Origin: Enterococcus_D entomosocium
GTDB taxonomy: Bacteria > Bacillota > Bacilli > Lactobacillales > Enterococcaceae
NCBI RefSeq assembly: GCF_030441895.1
Contig: NZ_JARJAS010000022.1
Length of the DNA stretch: 64,000 nt
Reading direction: 5' to 3' (one strand)
Position numbers and translations under genes: made by a program. The first letter of the stretch is position 1; each line of letters opens with the position of its first letter. Below the pieces are notes generated by a model. That model was given only the letters and a program-made list of their open reading frames with translations, did no database searches and had not been told where the DNA came from. Positions 34,118 through 43,740 of this stretch are shown here, in pieces.

Positions 34118-34267
34118 AGTATTCAAAATAGCTAAAATGACTACCTGAGTATTCGTAGTAGTATTCGTGGGAGAATACTAAAAAAAGGGGTGTGGTGACT
34201 TCTCTAAAGGTCTTGAAACGCAATAGGCACAGCCTATTTTCCCACTCTCTCCATGAGAGTGGTGCGT
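34118..34267. other. Predicted origin of transfer (oriT)
   Basis: Non-coding stretch before the relaxase gene with four kinds of structure: three direct copies of AGTATTC (34118, 34148, 34160), one reversed copy (34173-34179) making a stem with the third, stem AATAGGC/GCCTATT (34222-34238), and stem CCACTCTC/GAGAGTGG (34242-34262). ACGC (34218) and GCGT (34264) enclose the last two. Direct repeats plus paired stems beside a relaxase gene are the signature of an oriT, and three repeats are reported for the pHT-type oriT as I remember it. The nick position cannot be read by eye. Confidence 0.8.
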
Positions 34268-34347
34268 TCACCTTATGCTCTTTCATTGTTCTACCTCTTT
34301 TAGGCACTCATAAGATTCAAAATGATTAAATAGCTGGAGGTTTTCTC

Positions 34348-34620
34348 ATGCCAAGATTTACTTTAATAATTGAAAACGAGCCGTTGGTTGCGTACCTCGA
34401 ACAGCGAGCTAAGAAACAAACCTTTAATACAGGAAAGAAAGTCACTCGAAACGAAGTGATAAACCAGATTCTTCAAAATGAAATGATCAATGACCTAACA
34501 AATAATCGAGAAGTTGATGCGATTAAAGATAGTTTGGATGATTTTAAGCACATTCTACAACAATACGTTGATACGAATAATGCGCTTTTGTATCGTGCAT
34601 TTAAATCTGATGGCATTTAA
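34348..34620 (+). CDS. Small DNA-binding-like protein between oriT and relaxase
   Basis: A 90-residue protein with GGAGG before the ATG. Its start (PRFTLIIENEPLVAYLEQRA) followed by two predicted helices resembles an arc/MetJ-like ribbon-helix-helix fold. Lying between oriT and the relaxase gene, it most likely binds oriT or regulates the relaxase operon. Confidence 0.55.
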   Translation: MPRFTLIIENEPLVAYLEQRAKKQTFNTGKKVTRNEVINQILQNEMINDLTNNREVDAIKDSLDDFKHILQQYVDTNNALLYRAFKSDGI

Positions 34621-34637
34621 ATGAATGAGGTGATCAC

Positions 34638-36149
34638 ATGGCACAATCTGCTGGCTCTTATATAAACCTAATAAGCGTTTTTGTCCTTTCGTTTGATTCT
34701 GAGTATGTAAAGTATATGGATCGAGAAGATAAGAAAGTGCATCAAGAAAAAGATCTTTCTGACTTTGAAACGGCCATGACGAATGACGATTCGAGTCAAT
34801 CATTTGAAGGCTATTTGGATTATATGGATCGAAAAAATGCGTTACTTGCTCAATCAAAATTGACAGCTGAGGAAAGAGTATCGCTAGGTGAGATCAACAA
34901 ACGTCTCGCTGATTATTCGACTTTATCAAAAGCACAAATCGAGATCATGCAAAAGGAAACCCAAGAAAAAATATGGTCACTGAATACAGGGATGTTTGAT
35001 TTCAACAATGATGATTTGACGCAACAAGAAGTTGAACAATACAAAGAATTATTCGATCGAGCAAACAAAAATGAATCTGTTTTGTTTCAAGATGTGGTGA
35101 CTTTCGATACAAAAGCATTGATTGAAGCAGGCTTATACAATCCATATTCAAATGAATTAAAAAGGGAACCGTTGATCATGGCCGGTCGAAAGATGATGAA
35201 CGTTCTTTATGAGAAAGAAAAATTAAATGGATCCACAATCAGTGTCGGTGAGATCCATTACAATACGGGTCACTTTCACGTACATTTTGCGACGACGGAA
35301 GTCGAACCTACCCGTGAAATGATTTTTGTCAAAGAGAATAATCGTTATGAACGAAAAGGGCAACGTTCCTATGAAACATTAGAAAAAATGAAATCCACTT
35401 TTGCGAATCTCATTTTTGATCGATCGAGCGAATTGGAACGATTGAATGATTTGAGAAATGGTCTGCGTAATGAAATAAAAACAGAAATGGCAACACCAAA
35501 AAAAGAAAGTGTTTTGTTACTTGAGGAATTAAAAGCGCAGCTGCCGGAGAATCAAAGCAAGTGGAATAGTAAAAACTTAACGCCAGAAAGTCGAGAAACA
35601 ATGAACCAGCTGATTGATTCATTGATGAAAGACAATGGCCACTTTGAAGAATTCAAACAGCTGGCAAAAGAGGAAGACATTTTCAAGAAAGCTACTTATG
35701 GTGAGGGAGATCCTAACAAAGAGAAAAAATCATTTTACGATGGCCGAATGTACGGGCCGGATGGCATCTACTATCGATTAGGAAACAGTATCCTCCAAGA
35801 ACTAAAAAAGGAAAATGATTCTTCCCCACAAGACAAACCTTTCCATCGATCTTCGGTATCAGGGCAACAAAACCCTAACAAAGAAATATACAATAGAATG
35901 AAACAGGAGTACTTCAAGGGGAAGGAAACGAATGAAAGTCGATCACCGCCAAAGGGAAATCCAAGTGAGCGAACCAAACCATTTAAGGAATCATTCAAGT
36001 ATCGTCGGTCGGTCACAAATCAAGTCAAACACCTGGAACGGGTGACGAGCAATGAATTTGATCAATTCAAAAATAAAGTAGCCTTTGAAAAGCTGCAACG
36101 TGAAATCGAACAAGCAAAAATGAGTCAAGAGTCAGACCTATTCAATTAG
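34638..36149 (+). CDS. MobL-type relaxase
   Basis: A 503-residue relaxase. The N-terminus carries YVKYMDRED and the repeat-like GYLDYMDRKNALL seen in MobL proteins of Firmicutes. The metal site is at NTGHFHVHFATTEVEP (about residues 205-220). The catalytic Tyr cannot be chosen with certainty. It should nick oriT (about 400 bases upstream) and lead the strand to the coupling protein. The C-terminal 130 residues are charged and probably bind partners. It resembles the relaxase (TraI) described for pHT-type plasmids; a direct comparison was not possible. Confidence 0.85.
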   Translation: MAQSAGSYINLISVFVLSFDSEYVKYMDREDKKVHQEKDLSDFETAMTNDDSSQSFEGYLDYMDRKNALLAQSKLTAEERVSLGEINKRLADYSTLSKAQIEIMQKETQEKIWSLNTGMFDFNNDDLTQQEVEQYKELFDRANKNESVLFQDVVTFDTKALIEAGLYNPYSNELKREPLIMAGRKMMNVLYEKEKLNGSTISVGEIHYNTGHFHVHFATTEVEPTREMIFVKENNRYERKGQRSYETLEKMKSTFANLIFDRSSELERLNDLRNGLRNEIKTEMATPKKESVLLLEELKAQLPENQSKWNSKNLTPESRETMNQLIDSLMKDNGHFEEFKQLAKEEDIFKKATYGEGDPNKEKKSFYDGRMYGPDGIYYRLGNSILQELKKENDSSPQDKPFHRSSVSGQQNPNKEIYNRMKQEYFKGKETNESRSPPKGNPSERTKPFKESFKYRRSVTNQVKHLERVTSNEFDQFKNKVAFEKLQREIEQAKMSQESDLFN

Positions 36150-36165
36150 GAGAAAGAGGAAAGTC

Positions 36166-36357
36166 ATGGAAAATTATTACTTTATCAATAGCGTGGATCC
36201 AGAGAACCAAACGATGCGTATTCAAGAAGTGGGTGCTGGCGAAATGAGTGCGCAACAGGTACGTATCACGAAAGAGGATGCCGATGTTTATTCTTTAATG
36301 TTGAATGAAGCAACGCAAGAAGGGGAGCCGTTGATCGTTCAGCTGGATCTAAAGTAA
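36166..36357 (+). CDS. Small acidic protein after the relaxase
   Basis: A 63-residue acidic protein with AGGAGAAAGAGG before the ATG, 16 bases after the relaxase stop. No motif recognised. Likely cotranscribed with the relaxase. Confidence 0.55.
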   Translation: MENYYFINSVDPENQTMRIQEVGAGEMSAQQVRITKEDADVYSLMLNEATQEGEPLIVQLDLK

Positions 36358-36446
36358 GGTCAAAACCGGCTGTAGAAAAATTTTTTTCGACCAGTACAAA
36401 TAAAAACCGATTTTTTTTTTAGAAAGTCGGCTTTTAATAAACGAAG

Positions 36447-36656
36447 CTAATTTAGTTGAAGTAGTTGCTCAATAATCGAAGAGCTGCCTGGTAAAAATAA
36501 AAGTAGACTACCTATGACTAACAAGATCCCTAAAACAAAACAGGCTATTACAAATTTGGTTGATCTAGATACTTCTTTATTTGAAACACTTATGATCAAC
36601 AAAGTTATGCCAACAGCTAACGTTAAAAAATACCAAAATCCCATTATTATCGCCAA
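36447..36656 (-). CDS. Small two-helix membrane protein (minus strand)
   Basis: A frame of up to 69 residues. Start choices are a TTG at 36656 or an ATG at 36644; neither has a good ribosome site. It has two hydrophobic segments separated by a short charged loop (SNKEVSRSTK). It would be a lone minus-strand gene between two plus-strand blocks. A hairpin near 36405-36435 could end it. Treat as probable but not certain. Confidence 0.4.
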   Translation of the reverse strand: MAIIMGFWYFLTLAVGITLLIISVSNKEVSRSTKFVIACFVLGILLVIGSLLLFLPGSSSIIEQLLQLN

Positions 36657-36745
36657 CTTTCTTTAAATAGTTTTTATTTTTAAACTGTTAAATAAATTTT
36701 ATCATATGCAATAAGAGCTAATCCTTGTGCAAGAAAAATATATGT

Positions 36746-36759
36746 AAAGTTTAAACTTT
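36746..36759. promoter_or_regulatory. 14-bp palindrome
   Basis: AAAGTTTAAACTTT is perfectly palindromic. It lies in the upstream region of the LtrC/ArdC-like gene and could be a repressor site. AT-rich chance is possible. Confidence 0.3.
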
Positions 36760-36837
36760 CTTATTTCAAGGAAACTGATAGATTAATTTCAAAATTGATA
36801 GAGCCGCTTTCAAATAGTAAACAGAATAAAAAAAGAA

Positions 36838-36862
36838 GATCGGCGAAAGCCGGTCTTTTTTT
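36838..36862 (+). terminator. Intrinsic terminator immediately before the LtrC/ArdC-like gene
   Basis: GATCGGC (36838-36844) pairs with GCCGGTC (36849-36855) around GAAA, then seven T residues. The ribosome site GGAGGG begins one base after the T run. Confidence 0.8.
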
Positions 36863-36875
36863 GGAGGGAAAGTTG

Positions 36876-39800
36876 ATGGAACAACAGGACAATGATCGAC
36901 AAGAAACGGACAATAGTCGATTAGCAAGAGCAAAAAGAAAGTTGGAACGTCTGAAGAGAGAATACAGTGCGCAAATTTCAAGAGTCTTTGACCATCAAGC
37001 ACAAACAAACGGTCAGCCAATGAATGACAAAGCAAATGGTCGATCTTTTTTTAATAGGCAAGAGCAACTGGAAGGTAGGGCTAGAACTTTGCTTCGTGAA
37101 ATAGAAGCACAAGAGGAACGGATCTCGATGCTGGAACACCAAAAGAAACGCAAAGAACTCGGCCTAAATAATCAAGGTGGTCTGATCATGAGCGTTGATA
37201 ATATTGCAATGATCAAAGCAGAAATCGAACAAGCAAAGCAAGGAAACTCGATGTATTCGGCCGCAACGATTCGGAAATACGAAAAGCAACTGGTTGAGTT
37301 AGAAGAATTGAAGCGTCGATCAGAAAGGGCGGATAAACATATGAATGAACAAGCGCAAAAAATGATTGAAAGTGGACGTCTGACACAATGGAAAAAAAAT
37401 CCAATGATCTACTTTGTAAAAGGCTATCGAAAACTGGCCGTTGAATTAACGGAGTCGGGAACATTCGAACCTTCTCAACGGTATGCGGCAAAAACGGAAG
37501 CAGAACAGTCGGTTATTTCTGATATTTTAAGCGAACTAAAATTTAACACTGAAGAAATATCCAATGCTACAAAAGATCAAGAAGCTGCCATGAACCATTT
37601 CTATCGAGTGGAATTTAACGAGGGGTCGGAAAGCATTCGTAATTTTGAAGGAGAGATCGTTTCACAACCTTTGATCGAAGAAATCAAACGTTTAGATCGA
37701 CCAATGGAAAGTGGGTATTACAAATTTTACTTTCAGGAAATTAAAGATGGAGAAATCGTCGATGCGTTTCGTTTAGACGTCGGGGACGGGGTCAATAGTA
37801 ACCAAGACTATTATAAAAAGCTCGAATCGTTAGCTGCACAAGATAAGACGAATGTTGTAACAAACGAACGTCCAAAAGAAGCCGTGATCTCAGGAAAAAA
37901 TGATGCAGTGAAAAAGAGAAAATCAGCCGAGGAACTAAAAAAAGAAACAGACCAACTCGTCAAAGACGCCATGGAAAATATCAAGAATCATTTTGATGAT
38001 CCGAAAGACGTCTTAGAATTAGGTGCGTTTATGAGTAAGTTTTACAATTACTCACTAAAAAATACGGCATTGATCCAAAATCAATTACCGCATGCCCACG
38101 CCGTTGCCGGTGCGAAAAAATTCAAAGAAGCTGGCTTTTTTATTCGAAAGGGAGAAAAAGCCATACGGGTTTTGGCGCCAACAACGTATAAATGTTTTAT
38201 CAACGAACAGGGACGTTCACAGTCATTATCGAAAGCCACCAAGCAACAAAAAGAGAAGATTCTCAAAGGAGAATTGAAAACGGAAGAAAGAAGAGCATTC
38301 AAAAACGTGCCGGTATTTGACATTAGTCAGACGACGGCCACAGCTGATGATCTGCCGAAAATTTTCCCTAATCGTCCTTATAACTTTGATTTGACGACGG
38401 CCACAAACACGAAACTGTTATACCAATCATTAGAAACCTATGCCTTATCAGAAGGCCTAACGATCATTGATGATCTAACGACTGTTACGCCAGTGTTAGG
38501 AACCGCAAAAGGGGCATATGGTCAGGGCATTGATGGCTCAGAAATGCTTTTCATGAATCCTCGGTTTACACAAGCAGAACAAGTGCCAACCATGATCCAC
38601 GAATTGGCACATGCAAAACTTCACTCAAAAACGAGTAATTCGAATTATTCTAGCTCAGTCAAAGAATTTCAAGCGGAGCTGGCTGCGTATATCGTTGCCC
38701 ACCATTACGGCATTGATACGAAAGAAGAATCGATTCCTTATATTGCGGCTTGGACAAAGAATGGACAGACCGTTGAGGATAAACTGGCTCAAATGGAAGA
38801 GGTGAAAGTGTTCTCTCGCCAAATGATTGAACAGATCGATACGCAACTGATGATCCATCAAGAATTGGAACAAAAAGAACAAGAGCAAGCGCCCACGGTA
38901 GAAAAACAAAAGCTGACCGAATCACAAAATACTTACAAAACGTTCTCGGAACAGATTGCTTTTGCGAAGACGGTTTCGATCCTAGATATTGCTTTGAAAA
39001 ATGGAATCGACTTGATTCAGGACTCAAAAAAACAGTATCGGCTAGCTGACAATCATTCCTTAGTGATCACGGCAGATAAGAACTTGTTCATTGAAAATAA
39101 TGGGAACTTTGGCGGCGGGCCAATCGATTTCGTGCAAAAAGTTGTTGGTATCGAGGATTTTAAATCCGCTGTACACCATATTACAGATAGCGAGTATGAA
39201 ATTTCCGATGTAGCACCGTCCGAACAACGGGAATTTATCTACAATAAAGATAATGAACGGGACTTTGTTCGTGCGAAGAAGTATTTGATCGATGATCGCT
39301 GCATTGATGAAGAAATCGTTTCTGTTCTTCATAATAAGGGTCTTTTGCAACAAGACAAACGCAATAATGTCTTGTTATTATGGAATGATCATGGAAAAAT
39401 TGCCGGCTGCAGCGAAAAAGGTACGATTCCGGATTCAACCTGGAAGAAAATTCAGACAGGATCCGACAGTAAAATCGGATTTAATGTACGTAATGGCGAG
39501 CCGAAAAAGTTGAAGTTTTTTGAAGCTGGCGTCGATCTTATGAGCTATATGTCTTTGAATAAAAGCGATCTAAAAGATACCTGGTTTGTTTCTATGGAAG
39601 GATTGAAGCCAGAAACGGTTTATCACTATTTGGAAGAAGCACAACAAGTCAGTCCTTCAGGAATTGAAGAAATTGCCTTGTGTGTCGATAACGATGAAGC
39701 TGGAAAAGCCTTTTTCGATAAGTTCCAACAATTTACTTTCAATCAAAAAGAAAAAGCACCGCTTGAATTTCAAGCAGAGTTTCCGCAAGCTCCGGTCGGA

Positions 39801-39908
39801 CAAGAAACGCAAAAATGGGATTGGAACAATGAGCTGGTCTATCAAGTAAACGAGGGCGAAAATCAAAGAAAAAAGTCTCTCGAATCTGAACCAGCATTGA
39901 GCTTATAA
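36876..39908 (+). CDS. LtrC/ArdC-like multidomain protein
   Basis: A 1010-residue protein from the ATG at 36876. The N-terminal third is coiled-coil and charged. Residues about 365-440 match an ArdC-type N-terminal domain (NYSLKNTALIQNQLPHAHAV), followed by a zinc-peptidase-like motif HELAHAKLH near residue 573. Then come a DUF3991-like region and a Toprim-like domain ending near residue 960 (EIALCVDNDEAGKAF). ArdC proteins bind ssDNA and counter restriction in the recipient; LtrC-like proteins may also prime. Long ones like this are common on Gram-positive conjugative plasmids. Confidence 0.75.
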   Translation: MEQQDNDRQETDNSRLARAKRKLERLKREYSAQISRVFDHQAQTNGQPMNDKANGRSFFNRQEQLEGRARTLLREIEAQEERISMLEHQKKRKELGLNNQGGLIMSVDNIAMIKAEIEQAKQGNSMYSAATIRKYEKQLVELEELKRRSERADKHMNEQAQKMIESGRLTQWKKNPMIYFVKGYRKLAVELTESGTFEPSQRYAAKTEAEQSVISDILSELKFNTEEISNATKDQEAAMNHFYRVEFNEGSESIRNFEGEIVSQPLIEEIKRLDRPMESGYYKFYFQEIKDGEIVDAFRLDVGDGVNSNQDYYKKLESLAAQDKTNVVTNERPKEAVISGKNDAVKKRKSAEELKKETDQLVKDAMENIKNHFDDPKDVLELGAFMSKFYNYSLKNTALIQNQLPHAHAVAGAKKFKEAGFFIRKGEKAIRVLAPTTYKCFINEQGRSQSLSKATKQQKEKILKGELKTEERRAFKNVPVFDISQTTATADDLPKIFPNRPYNFDLTTATNTKLLYQSLETYALSEGLTIIDDLTTVTPVLGTAKGAYGQGIDGSEMLFMNPRFTQAEQVPTMIHELAHAKLHSKTSNSNYSSSVKEFQAELAAYIVAHHYGIDTKEESIPYIAAWTKNGQTVEDKLAQMEEVKVFSRQMIEQIDTQLMIHQELEQKEQEQAPTVEKQKLTESQNTYKTFSEQIAFAKTVSILDIALKNGIDLIQDSKKQYRLADNHSLVITADKNLFIENNGNFGGGPIDFVQKVVGIEDFKSAVHHITDSEYEISDVAPSEQREFIYNKDNERDFVRAKKYLIDDRCIDEEIVSVLHNKGLLQQDKRNNVLLLWNDHGKIAGCSEKGTIPDSTWKKIQTGSDSKIGFNVRNGEPKKLKFFEAGVDLMSYMSLNKSDLKDTWFVSMEGLKPETVYHYLEEAQQVSPSGIEEIALCVDNDEAGKAFFDKFQQFTFNQKEKAPLEFQAEFPQAPVGQETQKWDWNNELVYQVNEGENQRKKSLESEPALSL

Positions 39909-39921
39909 AGAAGGTGAACGG

Positions 39922-40335
39922 ATGAAACGAATGATTTTTACAGTCATTCAGGGAATAGGGATGGCCGTTGTGCTGTCCCTTCTTAGTATGTGGATCGGCG
40001 AACAATTTTTTTCAACGTATCTTCCTAGACTTCCTGAAGCAAGACACGGAATTTCCATTTCTGCCGCAACGTTCTCTATTGTATTGGCACCGATCATTGA
40101 AGAATACTTGATACGAGTCAAACTACTGCCTTTTTTGATTCGACGCACGAATTTACCAGCTGCAGTCTTTTTCTCTAGCTTCATTTTTTCTGTTTTACAT
40201 GGGCAGGTTTTTCTACTGCCCTATTTTTTAAACAGCCTGGTCTATTCATAGGTTTCACTAAAAACAAAAAAAGCCTATGGATCGATGATCGTTCATAGTG
40301 CTTATAATTTTATTGCCCTGATTCCTGGTTTATAA
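39922..40335 (+). pseudogene. CPBP-family membrane protease interrupted by an in-frame stop
   Basis: The open frame ends at 40251 after 109 residues and contains CPBP motif 1 (EEYLIR, near residue 55) and motif 2 (FSVLHG, near residue 90). The same frame continues after a single TAG for 28 codons and holds the expected third motif HSAYN before a natural stop at 40335. A point nonsense mutation is the simplest reading. Readthrough of the TAG would restore a full-length protein. CPBP proteins often give immunity to bacteriocins or process peptides. Confidence 0.75.
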
Positions 40336-40396
40336 GAAATTTAAACCATTTTTCGTTATACTGATTATCAATCACAAAAAAAGAGGTGTTTATGTA

Positions 40397-42577
40397 TTGA
40401 CTACCGTAATTTTAGCAGAAAAACCAAGTCAAGCAGCTTCCTATGCAGGTGCTTTTAAGCATAGCGTGAAAAAGGATGGCTTTTTTGAGATCCAAGATCC
40501 AATTTTTTCAGATGAGACCTTTATCACCTTTGGCTTCGGTCATTTGGTCGAATTAGCAGAACCAGGACATTATGATGAAAAATGGAAGAATTGGGCATTG
40601 GATGCATTGCCTATCTTTCCGCAACAATACGATTTTCAGGTCGCAACAGACAAGAAAAAACAATTCAAGATCGTTTCCGGACTGCTAAAGAAAGCCGATA
40701 CGGTCATTATTGCAACAGATAGCGATCGAGAGGGGGAAAATATCGCCTGGTCGATCATTCATGAATCAGGTGCCTTTTCCAATACAAAAGTGTACAAGCG
40801 CCTATGGATCAACAGTCTTGAAAAAGATGTGATTCGTAGTGGGTTTCAAAACTTAAAACCAGGAATGGACTATTATCCTTTTTATCAAGAAGCACAGACA
40901 CGGCAAATTGCCGACTGGCTCATTGGTATGAACGGGAGTATGCTTTACACGTTGAATCTTCGTTCAAAAGGGGCAAATGGAACGTTTTCTCTTGGACGGG
41001 TACAAACACCAACGCTTTACATGATCTTTCAACGCCAACAAATGATCGAGCAGTTTAAAAAAGAACCATTTTATGAAATTGAATCATTGATCAAGGCAAC
41101 GAATGGCTCGTTCAAAGCCCTATTAAGCCCGTCACAACGTTTTTCTACTAAAGAGGAACTACTTTCCTTTGTTTCTTCTAAGGGCGCTGCAATCGGCACA
41201 CAACCAGGAACGATCAAAGATCTTCAAACAAAAATGAAGAAAACGAATAGTCCCAATTTATTCTCATTGAGCAGCCTGCAGTCAAAAATCAATCAGCTGT
41301 ACAAAGCAACAGCCAGTCAGACGTTGAAAGCCATGCAAGGACTGTATGAAGCAAAATTGTTGAGCTATCCGAGAACAGATACACCATTTATTACAGACAG
41401 TGAATTGCAGTACTTAAAAGCGAATTACGACAGTTATGCCCGTTTTTTATCCATAGATGAACCCATGGCACAAGATCAGCCAAGAAAGCGATATGTCGAT
41501 GGAAGTAAGGTGCAAGAGCATTACGCCATTATTCCAACGAAGCAAGTCGCAAGTGAGTCAGCCTTTAATAAATTAGATGATCTACAAAAGAAAATCTATC
41601 TGCTCGTCATGAAAACAACGATCGCCATGTTTTTACCAGATTACACGTATGAAGAAACCGTAATAGAAACTATGGTATCAAATCTCTGTTTTAAAGCGAC
41701 GGGAAAAGTGCCAAAAGTCGAGGGATGGAAAATCCTATTCAAAGCCGATACCAACAAGGAGAGCGAAGAGAGCCAAACATTACCAGCTGTGATGATCGGT
41801 GAAGCGATTCAAGCGGAGGTAAAAAACGTGCAGAAAGAGACGCAGCCGCCGAAACCATTTACTGAAGGCACGTTGCTTACAGCAATGAAAACGGCTAATA
41901 AGACCGTAGATGATGAACAAGCGATCAAGATCCTTCAGGAAGTCGAAGGAATCGGTACAGAAGCTACACGTGCGAGCATTATTGAAACACTGAAGCAAAA
42001 AGAATATATCAAAGTAGAAAAAAATAAATTGATCGTCACCGAAAAAGGAAAATTACTGTGCCAGGCAGTCGAAAGCCAGCACTTATTGACGAGTGCTGAA
42101 ATGACGGCAAAATGGGAAACGTACTTAAAGAAAATCGGTAAAAAAGAAGGGAATCAAGAGACCTTTATTGCCAATATCAAGAAGTTTATCGTGCATTTGA
42201 TCGAACATGTGCCAGATGATATACAGAAATTGAATTTCCATACCTACCAAGCGGAAGTTAAAAAAGAAGCTGATAAGCAGACGATCGGGAAATGTCCGAA
42301 ATGTGGCGGAAATGTGGTGTTGAAAAAGTCTTTCTACGGTTGTTCGAATTATCCCAACTGTACGTTTACGTTATCTGATCAGTTCCGGAAGAAAAAATTG
42401 ACGAAAACCAATCTGAAGGATTTGTTATTCGGGAAAGAAACCGTGGTTTCAGGAATCAAAAAAGCTGACAAGACGACCTATAATGCAAAAATCAAGTTGA
42501 GCGATACCGGACAGATCACTTTTGTATCATTTGTCAATGCGCCAAAAAAAGCGAAGAAAGTAGGGAATAAAGCATGA
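40397..42577 (+). CDS. topB: DNA topoisomerase III
   Basis: A 726-residue type IA topoisomerase. The Toprim domain starts at ILAEKPSQAASYAGAF; the acidic motif is DSDREGENIAW; the active Tyr lies in LLSYPRTDTPF (about residue 319). A C-terminal zinc ribbon has GKCPKCGGN and GCSNYPNC. The start is a TTG preceded by AGAGGTG. It is common on conjugative plasmids and probably untangles DNA during transfer. It overlaps the SSB gene by four bases. Confidence 0.95.
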   Translation: MTTVILAEKPSQAASYAGAFKHSVKKDGFFEIQDPIFSDETFITFGFGHLVELAEPGHYDEKWKNWALDALPIFPQQYDFQVATDKKKQFKIVSGLLKKADTVIIATDSDREGENIAWSIIHESGAFSNTKVYKRLWINSLEKDVIRSGFQNLKPGMDYYPFYQEAQTRQIADWLIGMNGSMLYTLNLRSKGANGTFSLGRVQTPTLYMIFQRQQMIEQFKKEPFYEIESLIKATNGSFKALLSPSQRFSTKEELLSFVSSKGAAIGTQPGTIKDLQTKMKKTNSPNLFSLSSLQSKINQLYKATASQTLKAMQGLYEAKLLSYPRTDTPFITDSELQYLKANYDSYARFLSIDEPMAQDQPRKRYVDGSKVQEHYAIIPTKQVASESAFNKLDDLQKKIYLLVMKTTIAMFLPDYTYEETVIETMVSNLCFKATGKVPKVEGWKILFKADTNKESEESQTLPAVMIGEAIQAEVKNVQKETQPPKPFTEGTLLTAMKTANKTVDDEQAIKILQEVEGIGTEATRASIIETLKQKEYIKVEKNKLIVTEKGKLLCQAVESQHLLTSAEMTAKWETYLKKIGKKEGNQETFIANIKKFIVHLIEHVPDDIQKLNFHTYQAEVKKEADKQTIGKCPKCGGNVVLKKSFYGCSNYPNCTFTLSDQFRKKKLTKTNLKDLLFGKETVVSGIKKADKTTYNAKIKLSDTGQITFVSFVNAPKKAKKVGNKA

Positions 42578-43032
42578 TCAATAACGTCGTATTAGTGGGA
42601 AGATTAACAAGAGATCCAGAATTAAAATTTACACCGAACGGTGCTGCAGTGGCCACGTTCACTTTGGCCGTGAATCGAAATTTTACCAATCAAAGCGGTC
42701 AAAGAGAAGCTGACTTCATCAATTGTGTCATTTGGCGCAAACCAGCCGAAACCCTTGCCAATTACGCCAAGAAAGGGACGCTTCTCGGCGTGACTGGACG
42801 TATTCAGACAAGATCTTACGATAACCCCCAAGGACAGCGAGTGTACGTCACAGAAGTCGTGGCAGAGACGTTTCAATTAATGGAATCAAAAGATGTGTCT
42901 GAGCAGCGTGCGAATGAATCCAACGAAACAGCTGAAAAAAGCAAAGCAACACCGCTACCTAAACAAGAAACAGATCCATTTGCACAAAGCAGCTCGGCAA
43001 TCGATTTAGCAGATGATGATTTGCCATTTTGA
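42574..43032 (+). CDS. ssb: Single-stranded DNA-binding protein
   Basis: A 152-residue SSB that overlaps topB by ATGA. It has the full OB-fold pattern (INNVVLVGRLTRDPELKFTP, DFINCVIWRKPAETLANYAK, RIQTRSYDNPQGQRVYVTEV) and the acidic C-terminal tip DDDLPF for partner binding. The linker is short. It should coat transferred or replicating single strands. The plasmid carries a second, more divergent SSB at 27005. A strong terminator follows. Confidence 0.95.
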   Translation: MINNVVLVGRLTRDPELKFTPNGAAVATFTLAVNRNFTNQSGQREADFINCVIWRKPAETLANYAKKGTLLGVTGRIQTRSYDNPQGQRVYVTEVVAETFQLMESKDVSEQRANESNETAEKSKATPLPKQETDPFAQSSSAIDLADDDLPF

Positions 43033-43044
43033 GAAACAAAGACG

Positions 43045-43075
43045 AAAAAAGACCTGGAAACCCCAGGTCTTTTTT
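43045..43075 (+). terminator. Intrinsic terminator after ssb
   Basis: AAAAAAGACCTGG (43045-43057) pairs perfectly with CCAGGTCTTTTTT (43063-43075). Confidence 0.9.
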
Positions 43076-43137
43076 GATATAAAATTCAGGTTCAAACGAC
43101 AACTGTTTGTATCACCTATCATGAAAAGAGGAATAAT

Positions 43138-43617
43138 GTGCGATTATTTGATGTTCACCAATTTGAATTACCTGAAAAAGAGGTGATCGATTGGGAAAAA
43201 ACCAAAGGAGAGATCGGATCGATGCTCTCTAGTTATCTTGTTTCAAGAGAAAGGATGGGATTGACGAGGATGCCGCCGATCCATTCAACGTATTCGCTCT
43301 TAGACCAAGATATACCAGAAATCAAACACTCTAGCTTTGTTCAAGAAAATCAGCAGTTCAAACAAGAGTTTCTTTATTTTCACCACTTGTTTTCTTTGGG
43401 TCTTACGGCCATTAGCCATCCATATAAACCAGAAATCACCGATCGGAGACGAAAGATTTTTTTGATGCGTTTTGTCTACGGATTATCAATCAATCATGTG
43501 AGCGATCGGATCCATTATCAGAAAAATGTGATCGTCGATGATTCTCAATCCAGCTTACTGCAGTTTGCGAATGCTTTGTCTATTTTAGCTTTAAAAGAAC
43601 AAGAGATCTCTGCCTGA
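43138..43617 (+). CDS. ArpU-like transcription regulator
   Basis: A 159-residue protein from a GTG after AGAGGAATA. The C-terminal part (RRKIFLMRFVYGLSINHVSD, LLQFANALSILAL) resembles the sigma-like helix-turn-helix region of ArpU-type late regulators of phages. It may control downstream or transfer genes. The stop TGA overlaps the next start (TGATG), so translation of the tiny lipoprotein may be coupled. Confidence 0.6.
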   Translation: MRLFDVHQFELPEKEVIDWEKTKGEIGSMLSSYLVSRERMGLTRMPPIHSTYSLLDQDIPEIKHSSFVQENQQFKQEFLYFHHLFSLGLTAISHPYKPEITDRRRKIFLMRFVYGLSINHVSDRIHYQKNVIVDDSQSSLLQFANALSILALKEQEISA

Positions 43618-43727
43618 TGCTGGTAATTTTTCTATTGATCACTTCGGGTTGTGTCAACAACACGGTTTCTGAAGGAGCGGTGGTGGTGGCTGGAGCGACT
43701 GAAGGAACAAGCTTTTTGCTTGAATAA
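43617..43727 (+). CDS. 36-residue lipoprotein
   Basis: A tiny ORF starting in the previous gene's stop. The product begins MLVIFLLITSGCVNN, with a lipobox (LITSGC) only 12 residues in, followed by a short polar tail (EGAVVVAGATEGTSF). Its size is like lysis lipoproteins or pheromone/exclusion peptides. A decayed copy lies at 46828, beside the second toxin module. I do not assign a function. Confidence 0.45.
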   Translation: MLVIFLLITSGCVNNTVSEGAVVVAGATEGTSFLLE

Positions 43728-43740
43728 TGTCGATAAAAAA

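Noticed and set aside
38659..39027. 122-residue minus-strand frame within the LtrC/ArdC-like gene
   Set aside because: A mirror frame of the plus-strand coding sequence, with no supporting start signal.
43641..43727. GGTGGTGGTGG-rich tract as a repeat element or CRISPR-like unit
   Set aside because: It is coding sequence of the tiny lipoprotein (VVVAG); no spacer-repeat pattern exists.
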